From assembly GCA_015863215.1 (NCBI GenBank), contig JACBXN010000034.1:62001-126000 (forward strand): 64,000 nt of DNA. Direction: 5' to 3'. Source of the stretch: Aerococcaceae bacterium DSM 111176. GTDB taxonomy: Bacteria; Bacillota; Bacilli; Lactobacillales; Aerococcaceae. Below are positions 49,543 through 57,049 of the stretch, one piece after another. The notes under the pieces were generated by a model. The model saw only the letters and a list, made by a program, of their open reading frames with translations. It was not told the DNA's origin and ran no database searches. The translations under genes and the position numbers were made by a program. Each line of letters opens with the position of its first letter. The stretch's first letter is position 1.

Positions 49543-50364
49543 ATGAAGAAAATATTAAATTTATCACTATCCTATATTGTTTTAACTTTAGGTGGCTTTT
49601 TAATGATTTTGCCTTTTTTCTGGATGATCTCAACTTCTTTAAAAACAGCGGGACAAGCAACAGCCATTCCCCCGATTTGGTGGCCATCGGAACCACAATT
49701 TGGTAACTATGAAACAGCCTTATCGATGGCACCATTTGGACGATACTTCGTCAACAGTGTGATCGTCACTGTTTTATCAACACTTGGAGAATTAATTACG
49801 AGTATTCTAGCAGCTTATGCCTTTGCTAAATTGAAATTTTGGGGCAAAGATTTAATATTCTTAGCTTTACTAGGAACAATGATGGTCCCAGGTGAACTGA
49901 TGACCATTCCAAACTTCGTTACTCTATCCGGATGGGGCATGATTAATACTTATGGAGCGCTGGTTATACCATGGTTAGCTTCGGTATTTACGGTATTTGC
50001 TCTAAAACAATCATTTGAATCCGTACCGGATGAATTATACTACGCCGCAAAGGTAGATGGCTCAAGCGATTGGCGCTATTTATGGGAAGTTATGGTCCCA
50101 TTATCTAAATCTTCCATTGTTGCGGTCATGATCCTCAAAGTGATTGGATCATGGAACTCATTTTTATGGCCTTTAATTGTCACGACTGAACGTGAGATGC
50201 GTACGCTGCCTGTTGGATTGCAATCATTTACGACTGAAGCGGGAACACGCTTTGAGTTATTGATGGCTGCATCAGCTGTAGTTGTATTACCGATGATTAT
50301 CTTCTATTTAATTTTCCAGAAGCATATTATCAAAGGTATTTCACGATCAGGGCTTAAAGGATAG
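49543..50364 (+). CDS. ugpE: ABC importer permease, UgpE type
   Basis: The second permease subunit, 273 residues, six membrane helices. The EAA loop reads A-A-K-V-D-G-S-S, and a P-F-F-W-M-I-S-T-S-L-K-T segment after helix 1 is typical of CUT1 partner permeases. GGGGAGG lies just before the ATG. It completes the heterodimeric membrane core with the upstream gene. Confidence 0.88.
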   Translation: MKKILNLSLSYIVLTLGGFLMILPFFWMISTSLKTAGQATAIPPIWWPSEPQFGNYETALSMAPFGRYFVNSVIVTVLSTLGELITSILAAYAFAKLKFWGKDLIFLALLGTMMVPGELMTIPNFVTLSGWGMINTYGALVIPWLASVFTVFALKQSFESVPDELYYAAKVDGSSDWRYLWEVMVPLSKSSIVAVMILKVIGSWNSFLWPLIVTTEREMRTLPVGLQSFTTEAGTRFELLMAASAVVVLPMIIFYLIFQKHIIKGISRSGLKG

Positions 50365-50424
50365 TTGGAAGTTACTCTGGTTGTAAATTCGTTTCTATTG
50401 TCAAAAAGGAGAGAGAAAAATAGT

Positions 50425-51717
50425 ATGAAGAAAATTGTATTATTAGCTGTGACTGTATTTACAGCATTAGCAAGTTTTGTATTAGGCGCACCTGTCCAAA
50501 ATGTAGCTGCGCAAGACGCTGTAGAAATTACATTTTGGCACGCAATGAATGGACCACATCAAGAAGCAATTACTTCTTTAGTGGATGCATTTAACGAATC
50601 TCAAGATCAATATGTTGTTGTAGAGCAAAACCAAGGTGACTACAACACATTACAACAGTCAGTAATCGCATCAGGTGTATCTGGTGATTTACCGACAATG
50701 GCTCAATTAACTGCATCAACTGTGGTTGACTTTAAAGACCAAGGTTTAACAATTGCTTTAGATGAGCATTTAACTGAAGAAAATGGCTTCACACAAGAAT
50801 TACGTGATGATATTTTTGATGGATTCTTAACTGGGGTAACTTTAGATGAGCAAATCTATGCATTACCTTTCTCAAAATCAGTACGTTTAATGTTTGTTAA
50901 CCAAGACATGCTTGATGAAGTTGGTGCTGAAGTTCCAACTACTTGGGAAGAAGTTGAAGCTTTAGGTGTAGCTTTAGACGAAGCTGGCATTGAAGAGCAC
51001 GCAATGGGACTTGAAAATGGTCCTTCAATGGAATATGAAACAATGGCTCGTCAAAATGGTGCTACATGGATTGCAGATGACTTATCAGAAGTTGAAATGG
51101 CATCAGAAACTGCTGTTGAGCCATTACAATTCATGGCTGATTTAATTAACAATGATCACGCTCGTTTAGCTGGTGAAGATGGATTCATGTCTGGACCATT
51201 CTCACAAGGCGCTTCTGCTTTATATATTGGTTCATCTGCTGGTTTACCACACGTATTACCAGGTGTTGAGGAATCAGGTATGAACATGGTTACTGCTGAA
51301 ATCCCAGTATATGGTGAAGGTGATCCATTAACATTATTTGCTGGTAACGACTTAGGTGTATTCAACTCAGCATCTGACGAAGAAATTGCTGGTGCAGTAG
51401 CATTCATGTCATTCTTATTAGAAGCTGAAAACACAGCACAATGGGCAATTGATACAGGTTACTTACCAATTACTCAAGCAGGTGTTGACTCTGACTTATG
51501 GCAAGAATACTTAGCATCAGATGCAGGTCAATTTATGGAAGCAGCGACGGCAGAATTAGAATACGGTCGTTCTCAAGTTCCTTACGTTGGTTCATCTGAA
51601 GTATTTACAGAATTAAACTTAGCAATGGAACGCGTATTTATTGAAGATGCTGATCCAACAACAGAAATGACAGCTATTGAAGAATTAGTGAACGAGCATA
51701 TCTCATCAAGTAACTAA
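50425..51717 (+). CDS. ugpB: ABC importer substrate-binding protein, UgpB type, without lipobox
   Basis: A 430-residue extracellular binding protein. The mature N-terminus E-I-T-F-W-H-A-M-N-G-P is the hallmark of UgpB-like glycerol-3-phosphate/glycerophosphodiester binders. The signal peptide (~1-29) has a normal basic and hydrophobic part but no lipobox cysteine; the likely cleavage is after V-A-A or A-A-Q by signal peptidase I. In a single-membrane bacterium the protein would then not be lipid-anchored, which is odd for this family. I start at 50425 after AAAGGAGAGA; the longer frame from 50365 has no SD. Confidence 0.85.
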   Translation: MKKIVLLAVTVFTALASFVLGAPVQNVAAQDAVEITFWHAMNGPHQEAITSLVDAFNESQDQYVVVEQNQGDYNTLQQSVIASGVSGDLPTMAQLTASTVVDFKDQGLTIALDEHLTEENGFTQELRDDIFDGFLTGVTLDEQIYALPFSKSVRLMFVNQDMLDEVGAEVPTTWEEVEALGVALDEAGIEEHAMGLENGPSMEYETMARQNGATWIADDLSEVEMASETAVEPLQFMADLINNDHARLAGEDGFMSGPFSQGASALYIGSSAGLPHVLPGVEESGMNMVTAEIPVYGEGDPLTLFAGNDLGVFNSASDEEIAGAVAFMSFLLEAENTAQWAIDTGYLPITQAGVDSDLWQEYLASDAGQFMEAATAELEYGRSQVPYVGSSEVFTELNLAMERVFIEDADPTTEMTAIEELVNEHISSSN

Positions 51718-51760
51718 TTTAACGATTTAGAAAATTTTCACTAGAAATACCCAGAGTACA

Positions 51761-51798
51761 AGAGAACTTATGTCTAGGCATAGGTTCTCTTTTTGTTT
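51761..51798 (+). terminator. Terminator of ugp operon
   Basis: AGAGAAC-TTATG pairs with CATAG-GTTCTCT, followed by TTTTTG. Confidence 0.85.
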
Positions 51799-51912
51799 GG
51801 ATTAATTTTTATAAGCGAGGCAATAATGCGATTAGCTGCTTTGGTAGATCCATTGGATAATTGCACCATTAGATACAATTATGCTATTAAATTCACAAGG
51901 TGAATGTTATTC

Positions 51913-51957
51913 TGTAGACGTGTACAGTTTGACATTGTTATTTTTCGGTAGTATAGT
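51913..51957 (+). promoter_or_regulatory. Promoter P1 with cre-like palindrome, 61-residue protein array
   Basis: TGTAGACGTGTACA (51913-51926) is a 14-bp palindrome two changes from the catabolite-response consensus TGWAANCGNTNWCA. TTGACA (51929-51934), 17-bp spacer and TATAGT (51952-51957) follow at once. The whole block is repeated with small changes before the last array gene at 53214-53258. Confidence 0.7.
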
Positions 51958-51990
51958 ATATGTACAAGAAAGAGAAAGGAGAAAATATTT

Positions 51991-52176
51991 ATGATTAGTA
52001 TCATTTCATATATCAGTGCAATCATAGCATTCGTATATTTAGGTATTTTAGGTATTAAAGATTTACCAGAATTAGTACAAGATGGAAAAACTGGAACCAT
52101 TACATTAAATGTTGCAGCTTACTTATTCGCATTTTTAGTACCGATGTTTTTATTAATCTTTGGCTTTATATTCTAA
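51991..52176 (+). CDS. 61-residue membrane protein, array copy 1
   Basis: A small hydrophobic protein I cannot name. Two membrane helices (residues ~3-22 and ~39-60) flank a short acidic loop with the conserved triplet D-L-P followed by E-L-V-Q. It ends in F-G-F-I-F. The start has AAAGGAGAAAATATTT upstream. It is the first of five full copies in the same direction, reading from promoter P1. There is no leader peptide, GG cleavage site or Cys, and the loop is acidic, so a bacteriocin is not favoured. Confidence 0.8.
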   Translation: MISIISYISAIIAFVYLGILGIKDLPELVQDGKTGTITLNVAAYLFAFLVPMFLLIFGFIF

Positions 52177-52236
52177 AAATTCGGTCAAAAGGTTCGAATT
52201 CGAGAGAAAAACGTTTTCAGAAAAGGAGAAATATTT

Positions 52237-52422
52237 ATGATTAGTATCATTTCATTTATCGCAGCGATTGTTGCATTCGTTTATTTAGGAGTTTTAGGAG
52301 TTAAAGACTTACCAGAGTTAGTACAAGTTGAAAAAACAGGAACAGTTACATTAAATGTTGCAGCTTACGTTATGGCATTCCTAGTACCAATGTTCTTAAT
52401 TGCATTTGGTTTCATGTTCTAA
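52237..52422 (+). CDS. 61-residue membrane protein, array copy 2
   Basis: The paralogue closest to copy 3: I count 54 of 61 identical residues. Same two-helix plan; loop K-D-L-P-E-L-V-Q-V-E-K-T-G. GAAAAGGAGAAATATTT precedes the ATG, so each copy has its own strong ribosome site. The 60-bp gap to copy 1 has no terminator, which fits one polycistronic message. Confidence 0.8.
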   Translation: MISIISFIAAIVAFVYLGVLGVKDLPELVQVEKTGTVTLNVAAYVMAFLVPMFLIAFGFMF

Positions 52423-52475
52423 AATTTAAAATATCGACTAAACAATAGTTGAATTAACAGTGAGGAGAAATAATT

Positions 52476-52661
52476 ATGATTAGTACAATTTCATTTATTA
52501 GTGCATTTATTGCATTTGTATATTTAGGTGTTTTAGGAGTTAAAGACTTACCAGAATTAGTACAAGTTGAAGAAACAGGAACAGCTACATTAAATGTTGC
52601 AGCTTACGTTATGGCATTCCTAGTACCAATGTTCTTAATTGCTTTCGGTTTTATATTCTAA
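52476..52661 (+). CDS. 61-residue membrane protein, array copy 3
   Basis: Nearly identical to copy 2; differences are conservative and mostly in the first helix and the loop (V-E-E-T-G-T-A). GAGGAGAAATAATT lies before the ATG. The close match to copy 2 at DNA level indicates recent tandem duplication or gene conversion. Confidence 0.8.
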   Translation: MISTISFISAFIAFVYLGVLGVKDLPELVQVEETGTATLNVAAYVMAFLVPMFLIAFGFIF

Positions 52662-52712
52662 AATCGTAAAGATAGAGAGAATAAAAATATTTTAAGAGAG
52701 GAGAAATAAATT

Positions 52713-52898
52713 ATGATTAGTGCAATATCAGTTATTATAGCTTTAATTACTTTTGTTTACATTATTGTCCTTGGTGTCAGTGACTTACCAAACTTAGTTC
52801 AAGTTGAAAACAAGGGAATCATGACGCTTCATGTTGCTGGATTCTTAATGTCATTCCTATTGCCATTGGCTTTAATCGCTTTTGGTATTATGTATTAA
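52713..52898 (+). CDS. 61-residue membrane protein, divergent array copy 4
   Basis: The most divergent copy: same length and helix-loop-helix plan, but the loop is S-D-L-P-N-L-V-Q-V-E-N-K-G, helix 2 begins L-H-V-A-G-F-L, and the end is F-G-I-M-Y. Conservation of exact length, D-L-P and the aromatic C-terminus despite divergence suggests selection on the protein. GAGGAGAAATAAATT precedes the ATG. Confidence 0.75.
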   Translation: MISAISVIIALITFVYIIVLGVSDLPNLVQVENKGIMTLHVAGFLMSFLLPLALIAFGIMY

Positions 52899-52932
52899 TT
52901 GGAAAATGGATTCAGGAAGGGAGTAAATTTTC

Positions 52933-52995
52933 ATGACTAGTACAATATCATTTATCTGTTTGGGCTGTTTAGGTCTAAAAGACCTAACGATTTAG
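52933..52995 (+). pseudogene. Broken sixth copy of the 61-residue protein gene
   Basis: From the ATG at 52933 the frame reads M-T-S-T-I-S-F-I, then jumps to a C-L-G-C-L-G-L-K-D-L segment and stops at 52995. Compared with copy 3 about eight codons of helix 1 are deleted and everything after D-L is lost. AGGAAGGGAG remains upstream. It is a remnant of the array. Confidence 0.7.
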
Positions 52996-53097
52996 CCCAG
53001 ATCAGCGATGTACAGTGTTTACAAAAAGTTATCAAATTTGACTAACGTGAAACTAATTTACTCGTAGTACTTGAATTTAATTTATTAGTAAATAGTA

Positions 53098-53142
53098 AAC
53101 CCCCCGTTTCCCACATTGGGACGGATTAGGGTTATTTTTTTA
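53098..53142 (+). terminator. Terminator T1 of the array
   Basis: AACCCCCCGTTTCCC pairs imperfectly with GGGACGG...GGGTT, followed by a T-run. Nearly the same 45 bp recur at 53481-53527. Confidence 0.8.
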
Positions 53143-53213
53143 CTTACAATTTAGTTATGATCAATATCTATTTGCGAGTAATTTCACAAATGAAAATGTT
53201 TACTGTAGACGTT

Positions 53214-53258
53214 TACAGGTTGATATTGTTATTTTTGATTGATATAGTGTATATATAA
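53214..53258 (+). promoter_or_regulatory. Promoter P2 with near-consensus cre palindrome
   Basis: TGTAGACGTTTACA (53214-53227) is one change from the cre consensus. TTGATA (53230-53235), 17-bp spacer and TATAGT (53253-53258) follow. Spacer and flanks match P1, so this is a duplicated control region. The palindrome lies upstream of -35, where CcpA more often activates than represses. Confidence 0.7.
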
Positions 53259-53281
53259 GAGAAAGAGAGGAGCGATTATCT

Positions 53282-53467
53282 ATGATTAGTACAATTTCAA
53301 TTGTGAGTGCATTAATTGCATTTGTTTATTTAGGTGTTCTTGGTGTTAAAGACTTACCAGAATCAGTTCAAGTGAAGAGTGCTGGCGTAAGCACATTAAA
53401 CGTAGCGGCTTATTTATTAGCTTTCTTAGTACCAATGTTCTTACTAGCGTTTGGTTTTATTTTCTAA
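53282..53467 (+). CDS. 61-residue membrane protein, array copy 5 (own promoter)
   Basis: A fifth full copy with its own promoter P2 and terminator T2. The protein keeps the D-L-P-E-S-V-Q-V loop and F-G-F-I-F end; the loop has K-S-A-G-V-S in place of E-T-G-T. AAGAGAGGAGCG precedes the ATG. The unit promoter-gene-terminator seems to have been copied from the main array. Confidence 0.8.
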   Translation: MISTISIVSALIAFVYLGVLGVKDLPESVQVKSAGVSTLNVAAYLLAFLVPMFLLAFGFIF

Positions 53468-53480
53468 TATCTTAAAAAGT

Positions 53481-53527
53481 AAACCCCCCGTTTCCCGTAT
53501 TGGGACGGATCAGGGTTATTTTTTTGC
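53481..53527 (+). terminator. Terminator T2 of the array
   Basis: A close copy of T1: AACCCCCCGTTTCCC, short loop, GGGACGGATCAGGGTT and a T-run. Confidence 0.8.
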
Positions 53528-53586
53528 TTAAAATTCTTTAAGAGAAAGAGCTGCTAAGAAGTCGTTTGTCTTAAGGAGTCTTTGGG

Positions 53587-53615
53587 TCGAAAAATGAGCA
53601 TAACTACGTTATAAT
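53587..53615 (+). promoter_or_regulatory. Promoter of mutM-coaE operon
   Basis: TCGAAA (53587-53592), 17-bp spacer, TATAAT (53610-53615). Confidence 0.5.
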
Positions 53616-53659
53616 AAGCATATTATTCATGAAAAATTGTAAGGGAGGGTGAAATATTT

Positions 53660-54505
53660 ATGCCAGAATTACCAGAAGTTGAAAGTGCCAGAGTGGGATT
53701 ACATCAGGTCACAAAAAACAAGTTAATCCATGACATAGAAATATATTGGCCCAACCTTATTGCTACTGAATTATCGGTCGATGAGTGGCACAACACTCTG
53801 ATCAACCAGACGATTCACCAAGTATCTAGGAGAGGTAAATATTTAGTTTTTGAATTGGATACTCATGTTTTGGTATCCCATTTAAGAATGGAAGGTAAAT
53901 ATTTCTATTACCCATCTGAAGATATTCCAGAAGAAAAAGCGAAACATACTCATGTTATTTTTAAATTTAAAGATGAGACAGAGTTACATTATCATGATGT
54001 CCGTAAATTTGGCCGTTTTGAATTAGTTCAGTACGCGGATGTCGACCAGTTCTTCCAAGAGAAAAAATTAGGACCTGAACCAACAGGGGAAGAGTTCGAT
54101 TTGGACGCATTTTCGGTGGCGTTATCCAAAAAATCTCGTGTGATTAAGACAGTGCTGTTGTCGCAGGAATTAGTAGTAGGGCTGGGGAATATTTATGTCG
54201 ATGAAGTATTGTTTGATAGTGGTATATATCCTGAGCGTTTAGCAAATTCCTTGACAGAAAGTGAAGTTACAACACTTCGGGAAAATATTATTCGAACGAT
54301 TGAACAAGCGACTGAACTTGGCGGATCAACGATACGCACATACAAGAATACGTTAGGCGAATCGGGTAGGTATCAAAATTATATCCAAGTATATGGTAAA
54401 GAAGGTCAGCCATGTCCAAATTGTGGTACTACCATTGAAAAAATAAAAGTTCACGGCCGTGGAACGCATTTTTGCCCATTTTGTCAGCCAAAGGAGAAAG
54501 ATTAA
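53660..54505 (+). CDS. mutM: Formamidopyrimidine-DNA glycosylase
   Basis: Removes 8-oxoguanine and formamidopyrimidines and nicks the site. It has 281 residues. The N-terminus P-E-L-P-E-V-E supplies the catalytic Pro and Glu; S-R-R-G-K-Y provides the conserved lysine; G-L-G-N-I-Y-V-D-E lies in the H2TH region; the C-terminal zinc finger C-P-N-C ... C-P-F-C is complete with its Arg. GGGAGGG precedes the ATG. It shares one base (TAATG) with coaE. Confidence 0.96.
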   Translation: MPELPEVESARVGLHQVTKNKLIHDIEIYWPNLIATELSVDEWHNTLINQTIHQVSRRGKYLVFELDTHVLVSHLRMEGKYFYYPSEDIPEEKAKHTHVIFKFKDETELHYHDVRKFGRFELVQYADVDQFFQEKKLGPEPTGEEFDLDAFSVALSKKSRVIKTVLLSQELVVGLGNIYVDEVLFDSGIYPERLANSLTESEVTTLRENIIRTIEQATELGGSTIRTYKNTLGESGRYQNYIQVYGKEGQPCPNCGTTIEKIKVHGRGTHFCPFCQPKEKD

Positions 54506-55092
54506 TGAAGACAATCGTTATTACAGGTTCAATCGCAACAGGTAAATCAACGGCATCGAATTATTTGATTGATTTAGGTTACACCGTCATCGATACGGAT
54601 TTAATTGCTAGACAAGTCGTTGAACCAGGTTCTGTCGGCTTGGATAAAATTAAAGCAATATTTGGGGAATCGATGATCCAATCAGACGGCACACTGAATC
54701 GTGCGGCATTGGGAGATGCGATATTTAATGACGACCAAGCGCGTGAACAATTGAATAACATAACACATCCTTTAATTTTTCAAGAAGCTGAACGTCAAGT
54801 AAATACAGCTCGTGAAGAAGGGAAAGAAATTGTATTCATCGATATTCCTCTCTTTTATGAAGTGGATCCTGACTTGAAATTCGATGAGGTATGGTTAGTT
54901 TATGTTCCCGAGAATATTCAATTAGAACGGTTAATGGCGAGAAATACCCTGTCAGAAGAGGAAGCAATGGCTAGAATCAAGAGTCAAATTTCAATCGAAG
55001 ATAAAAGACAGAAGGCGGATGTCATACTTGACAATTCAGAGGAAAGGTCAAAATTATACCAACAAATTAACGATCAATTGGGTAATAAATGA
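54505..55092 (+). CDS. coaE: Dephospho-CoA kinase
   Basis: The last step of coenzyme A synthesis. It has 195 residues. The P-loop G-S-I-A-T-G-K-S is at 8-15, D-T-D-L-I-A-R follows, and the lid region has E-R-L-M-A-R-N. AAGGAGAAAG lies inside the mutM end and fits the ATG at 54505; the longer frame from 54472 is rejected. The mutM-coaE pair is common in Firmicutes. Confidence 0.95.
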   Translation: MKTIVITGSIATGKSTASNYLIDLGYTVIDTDLIARQVVEPGSVGLDKIKAIFGESMIQSDGTLNRAALGDAIFNDDQAREQLNNITHPLIFQEAERQVNTAREEGKEIVFIDIPLFYEVDPDLKFDEVWLVYVPENIQLERLMARNTLSEEEAMARIKSQISIEDKRQKADVILDNSEERSKLYQQINDQLGNK

Positions 55093-55150
55093 GGGTTTAT
55101 GGTAAAATATAAGTAAATTGTACATGTCAGATAGTAAAGGAGATCAACCT

Positions 55151-55618
55151 ATGGAATGTCCAAAATGCCATACTTTGCAGTCAAAAGTGGTCGACTCAAG
55201 ACCGACTGATAATGGGCGTTCAATTCGCAGAAGACGCGAGTGTCTAAATTGTGGGCACCGTTTTAATACCTTTGAGCAAGTTGAAAAGATACCATTATTG
55301 GTAATTAAACGAGATGGAACACGAGAAGAATTTAACCGTGATAAATTGATGCGTGGGATTATTCGCTCCGCGGAAAAACGTCCAGTTACCCGTCAACAAA
55401 TGGATAGTTTAGTTGCGAAGGTTGAGGAAAAAATCCGTGAAGAATTTGATGGCGAGGTTGAGAGTAGCCGTATTGGTGAGTTTGTAATGCCGTTATTATT
55501 TGATTTAGATGAGGTGGCTTATATTCGCTTCGCGAGTGTATACCGTCAATTCCAATCGCGTGAAATGTTTATGCAAGAATTAGAAAACATGAGTCAGCGC
55601 CGAAATGAGGAGTCGTAA
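55151..55618 (+). CDS. nrdR: Transcriptional repressor NrdR
   Basis: A nucleotide-sensing repressor of ribonucleotide reductase genes. It has 155 residues. The zinc ribbon has C3, C6, C31 and C34, followed by a basic loop (S-I-R-R-R-R-E) for DNA contact. An ATP-cone spans ~47-137. AAAGGAG precedes the ATG at 55151. It leads directly into dnaB (stop adjacent to the dnaB start), the usual Firmicutes order nrdR-dnaB-dnaI. Confidence 0.96.
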   Translation: MECPKCHTLQSKVVDSRPTDNGRSIRRRRECLNCGHRFNTFEQVEKIPLLVIKRDGTREEFNRDKLMRGIIRSAEKRPVTRQQMDSLVAKVEEKIREEFDGEVESSRIGEFVMPLLFDLDEVAYIRFASVYRQFQSREMFMQELENMSQRRNEES

Positions 55619-57049
55619 ATGTCAAATCGGATTGCACCGATCCAACCTTATTACATCGTTAATCATGTAAAATTAACACCATTACAATTGGAAGCTTTGA
55701 CTCACTTTTACCAACCGATTACAGGACCAGTTGCGGTCAGTGTTTATTTGACATTGTTAAATACACCATTACCTGAAAAGCATCAAAGTGATCGTTACGT
55801 GCATAATCAATTAATCGAACAAATGCAGCTAACGATGCATCAATTAGATGATGCAATAAAACATTTAGAGGCAATTGGATTAGTTAAAACTTACCGAGAT
55901 CGTCATTCACACGCAGAATCACGTCGTCAGACACTCTATTATCAAATAATCGCACCATTAGATCCTAGAGCATTTATTGAACAGTCTCATTTGAGGGCTG
56001 TTCTATTTAATCAGATTGGGCCTCATAATTATCACGCTCTGCTTAATCGTTTTACGCCGGAAATGATCGATTTATCATCCTTTGATGAAATTACGTTATC
56101 TTTCAATCAAATGTATCAGGTAGGTCATGAAATACCAAATCAAAATGAACAGCTTGTATCGGATAGACCGGTCGCTCAGTTGAATATTGAAGCGGCGAAC
56201 GAGACATTTAATTATAGTCAATTCTTACAATTTGTGATGGCAAATCATGTCGATCATAGTGAACTGACAGTTGAATTGAAAGAAAATGTCTTAGCAATGC
56301 ATCAGATGTTTGAATTAAATGAAGCACAAATGGCTGAAGTAATTAAATTAGCAACTAATCAATTAACGAACAAAATCGAGCAAGATAAATTTATTGAAAT
56401 TATTCAAAAGCGTCAAAAGCAAAACCAATCGGTTCGGTTAACAAAGTCGAACGAGTTTCCTAAAAACTATACTAAACAAGAAATTGAATCGCGAAAACAA
56501 GCGATTAAACAACATTATCCTGAGATTAATGATCAACAAATTAGTATCATTTTATTATGCGAACAAATGCCTGCAGAGACTTTCTTAACTAAAACGAAAG
56601 AAGCGAAAAAAGGTTTCCCGAATGATGATGAATTGTACTTTATAAATAACTTACTGACACGTTCCAATTTGTCATTACCTACGGTTAATTTGTTGGTTTA
56701 CTATTTATTGGTGATGCAAGGTCAGCCGAATGTCTATAAAGGGTCTTTACAAAGAATTGCCAATGATTGGCAACAAAATGGATTGACTTCACCTGAAACG
56801 GTTTTTCAATACTTGAATAAACAAGCTCAGGTTGAGAAAATCAAACAGAAACAAGGTAATTTCCGTCACTATCCAAATAAAAATCAGTCAAATACTTATT
56901 CAGAACCTATTCCAGAATGGTTACAAAAGCAAAATGAAACAAATGGCGAATCACCACAAGAAATACCATCTGAGGTGGTATCAAAAGAATCACAAGATGC
57001 CATTCGTGCACGTTTAGCAGCATTATACAGCGAGGAGGAGAGTAATTAA
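55619..57049 (+). CDS. dnaB: Replication initiation protein DnaB (helicase-loading, membrane attachment)
   Basis: The Firmicutes DnaB of primosome assembly, not the replicative helicase. It has 476 residues. The N-terminal DnaD-like winged-helix domain (~1-120) is followed by a variable middle and a DnaB_2/DDBH2 domain (~345-415) with the Y-Q-Y/W-N-x-G type region seen here as N-D-W-Q-Q-N-G-L. It works with DnaD and DnaI to load the helicase at oriC. Its stop overlaps the dnaI ATG by one base. Confidence 0.93.
   Translation: MSNRIAPIQPYYIVNHVKLTPLQLEALTHFYQPITGPVAVSVYLTLLNTPLPEKHQSDRYVHNQLIEQMQLTMHQLDDAIKHLEAIGLVKTYRDRHSHAESRRQTLYYQIIAPLDPRAFIEQSHLRAVLFNQIGPHNYHALLNRFTPEMIDLSSFDEITLSFNQMYQVGHEIPNQNEQLVSDRPVAQLNIEAANETFNYSQFLQFVMANHVDHSELTVELKENVLAMHQMFELNEAQMAEVIKLATNQLTNKIEQDKFIEIIQKRQKQNQSVRLTKSNEFPKNYTKQEIESRKQAIKQHYPEINDQQISIILLCEQMPAETFLTKTKEAKKGFPNDDELYFINNLLTRSNLSLPTVNLLVYYLLVMQGQPNVYKGSLQRIANDWQQNGLTSPETVFQYLNKQAQVEKIKQKQGNFRHYPNKNQSNTYSEPIPEWLQKQNETNGESPQEIPSEVVSKESQDAIRARLAALYSEEESN

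Noticed and set aside
51991-53467. Leaderless bacteriocin or toxin cluster
   Set aside because: Products are 61 residues with an acidic loop, not cationic, and no immunity, transporter or antitoxin gene is adjacent. Kept as unknown membrane proteins.
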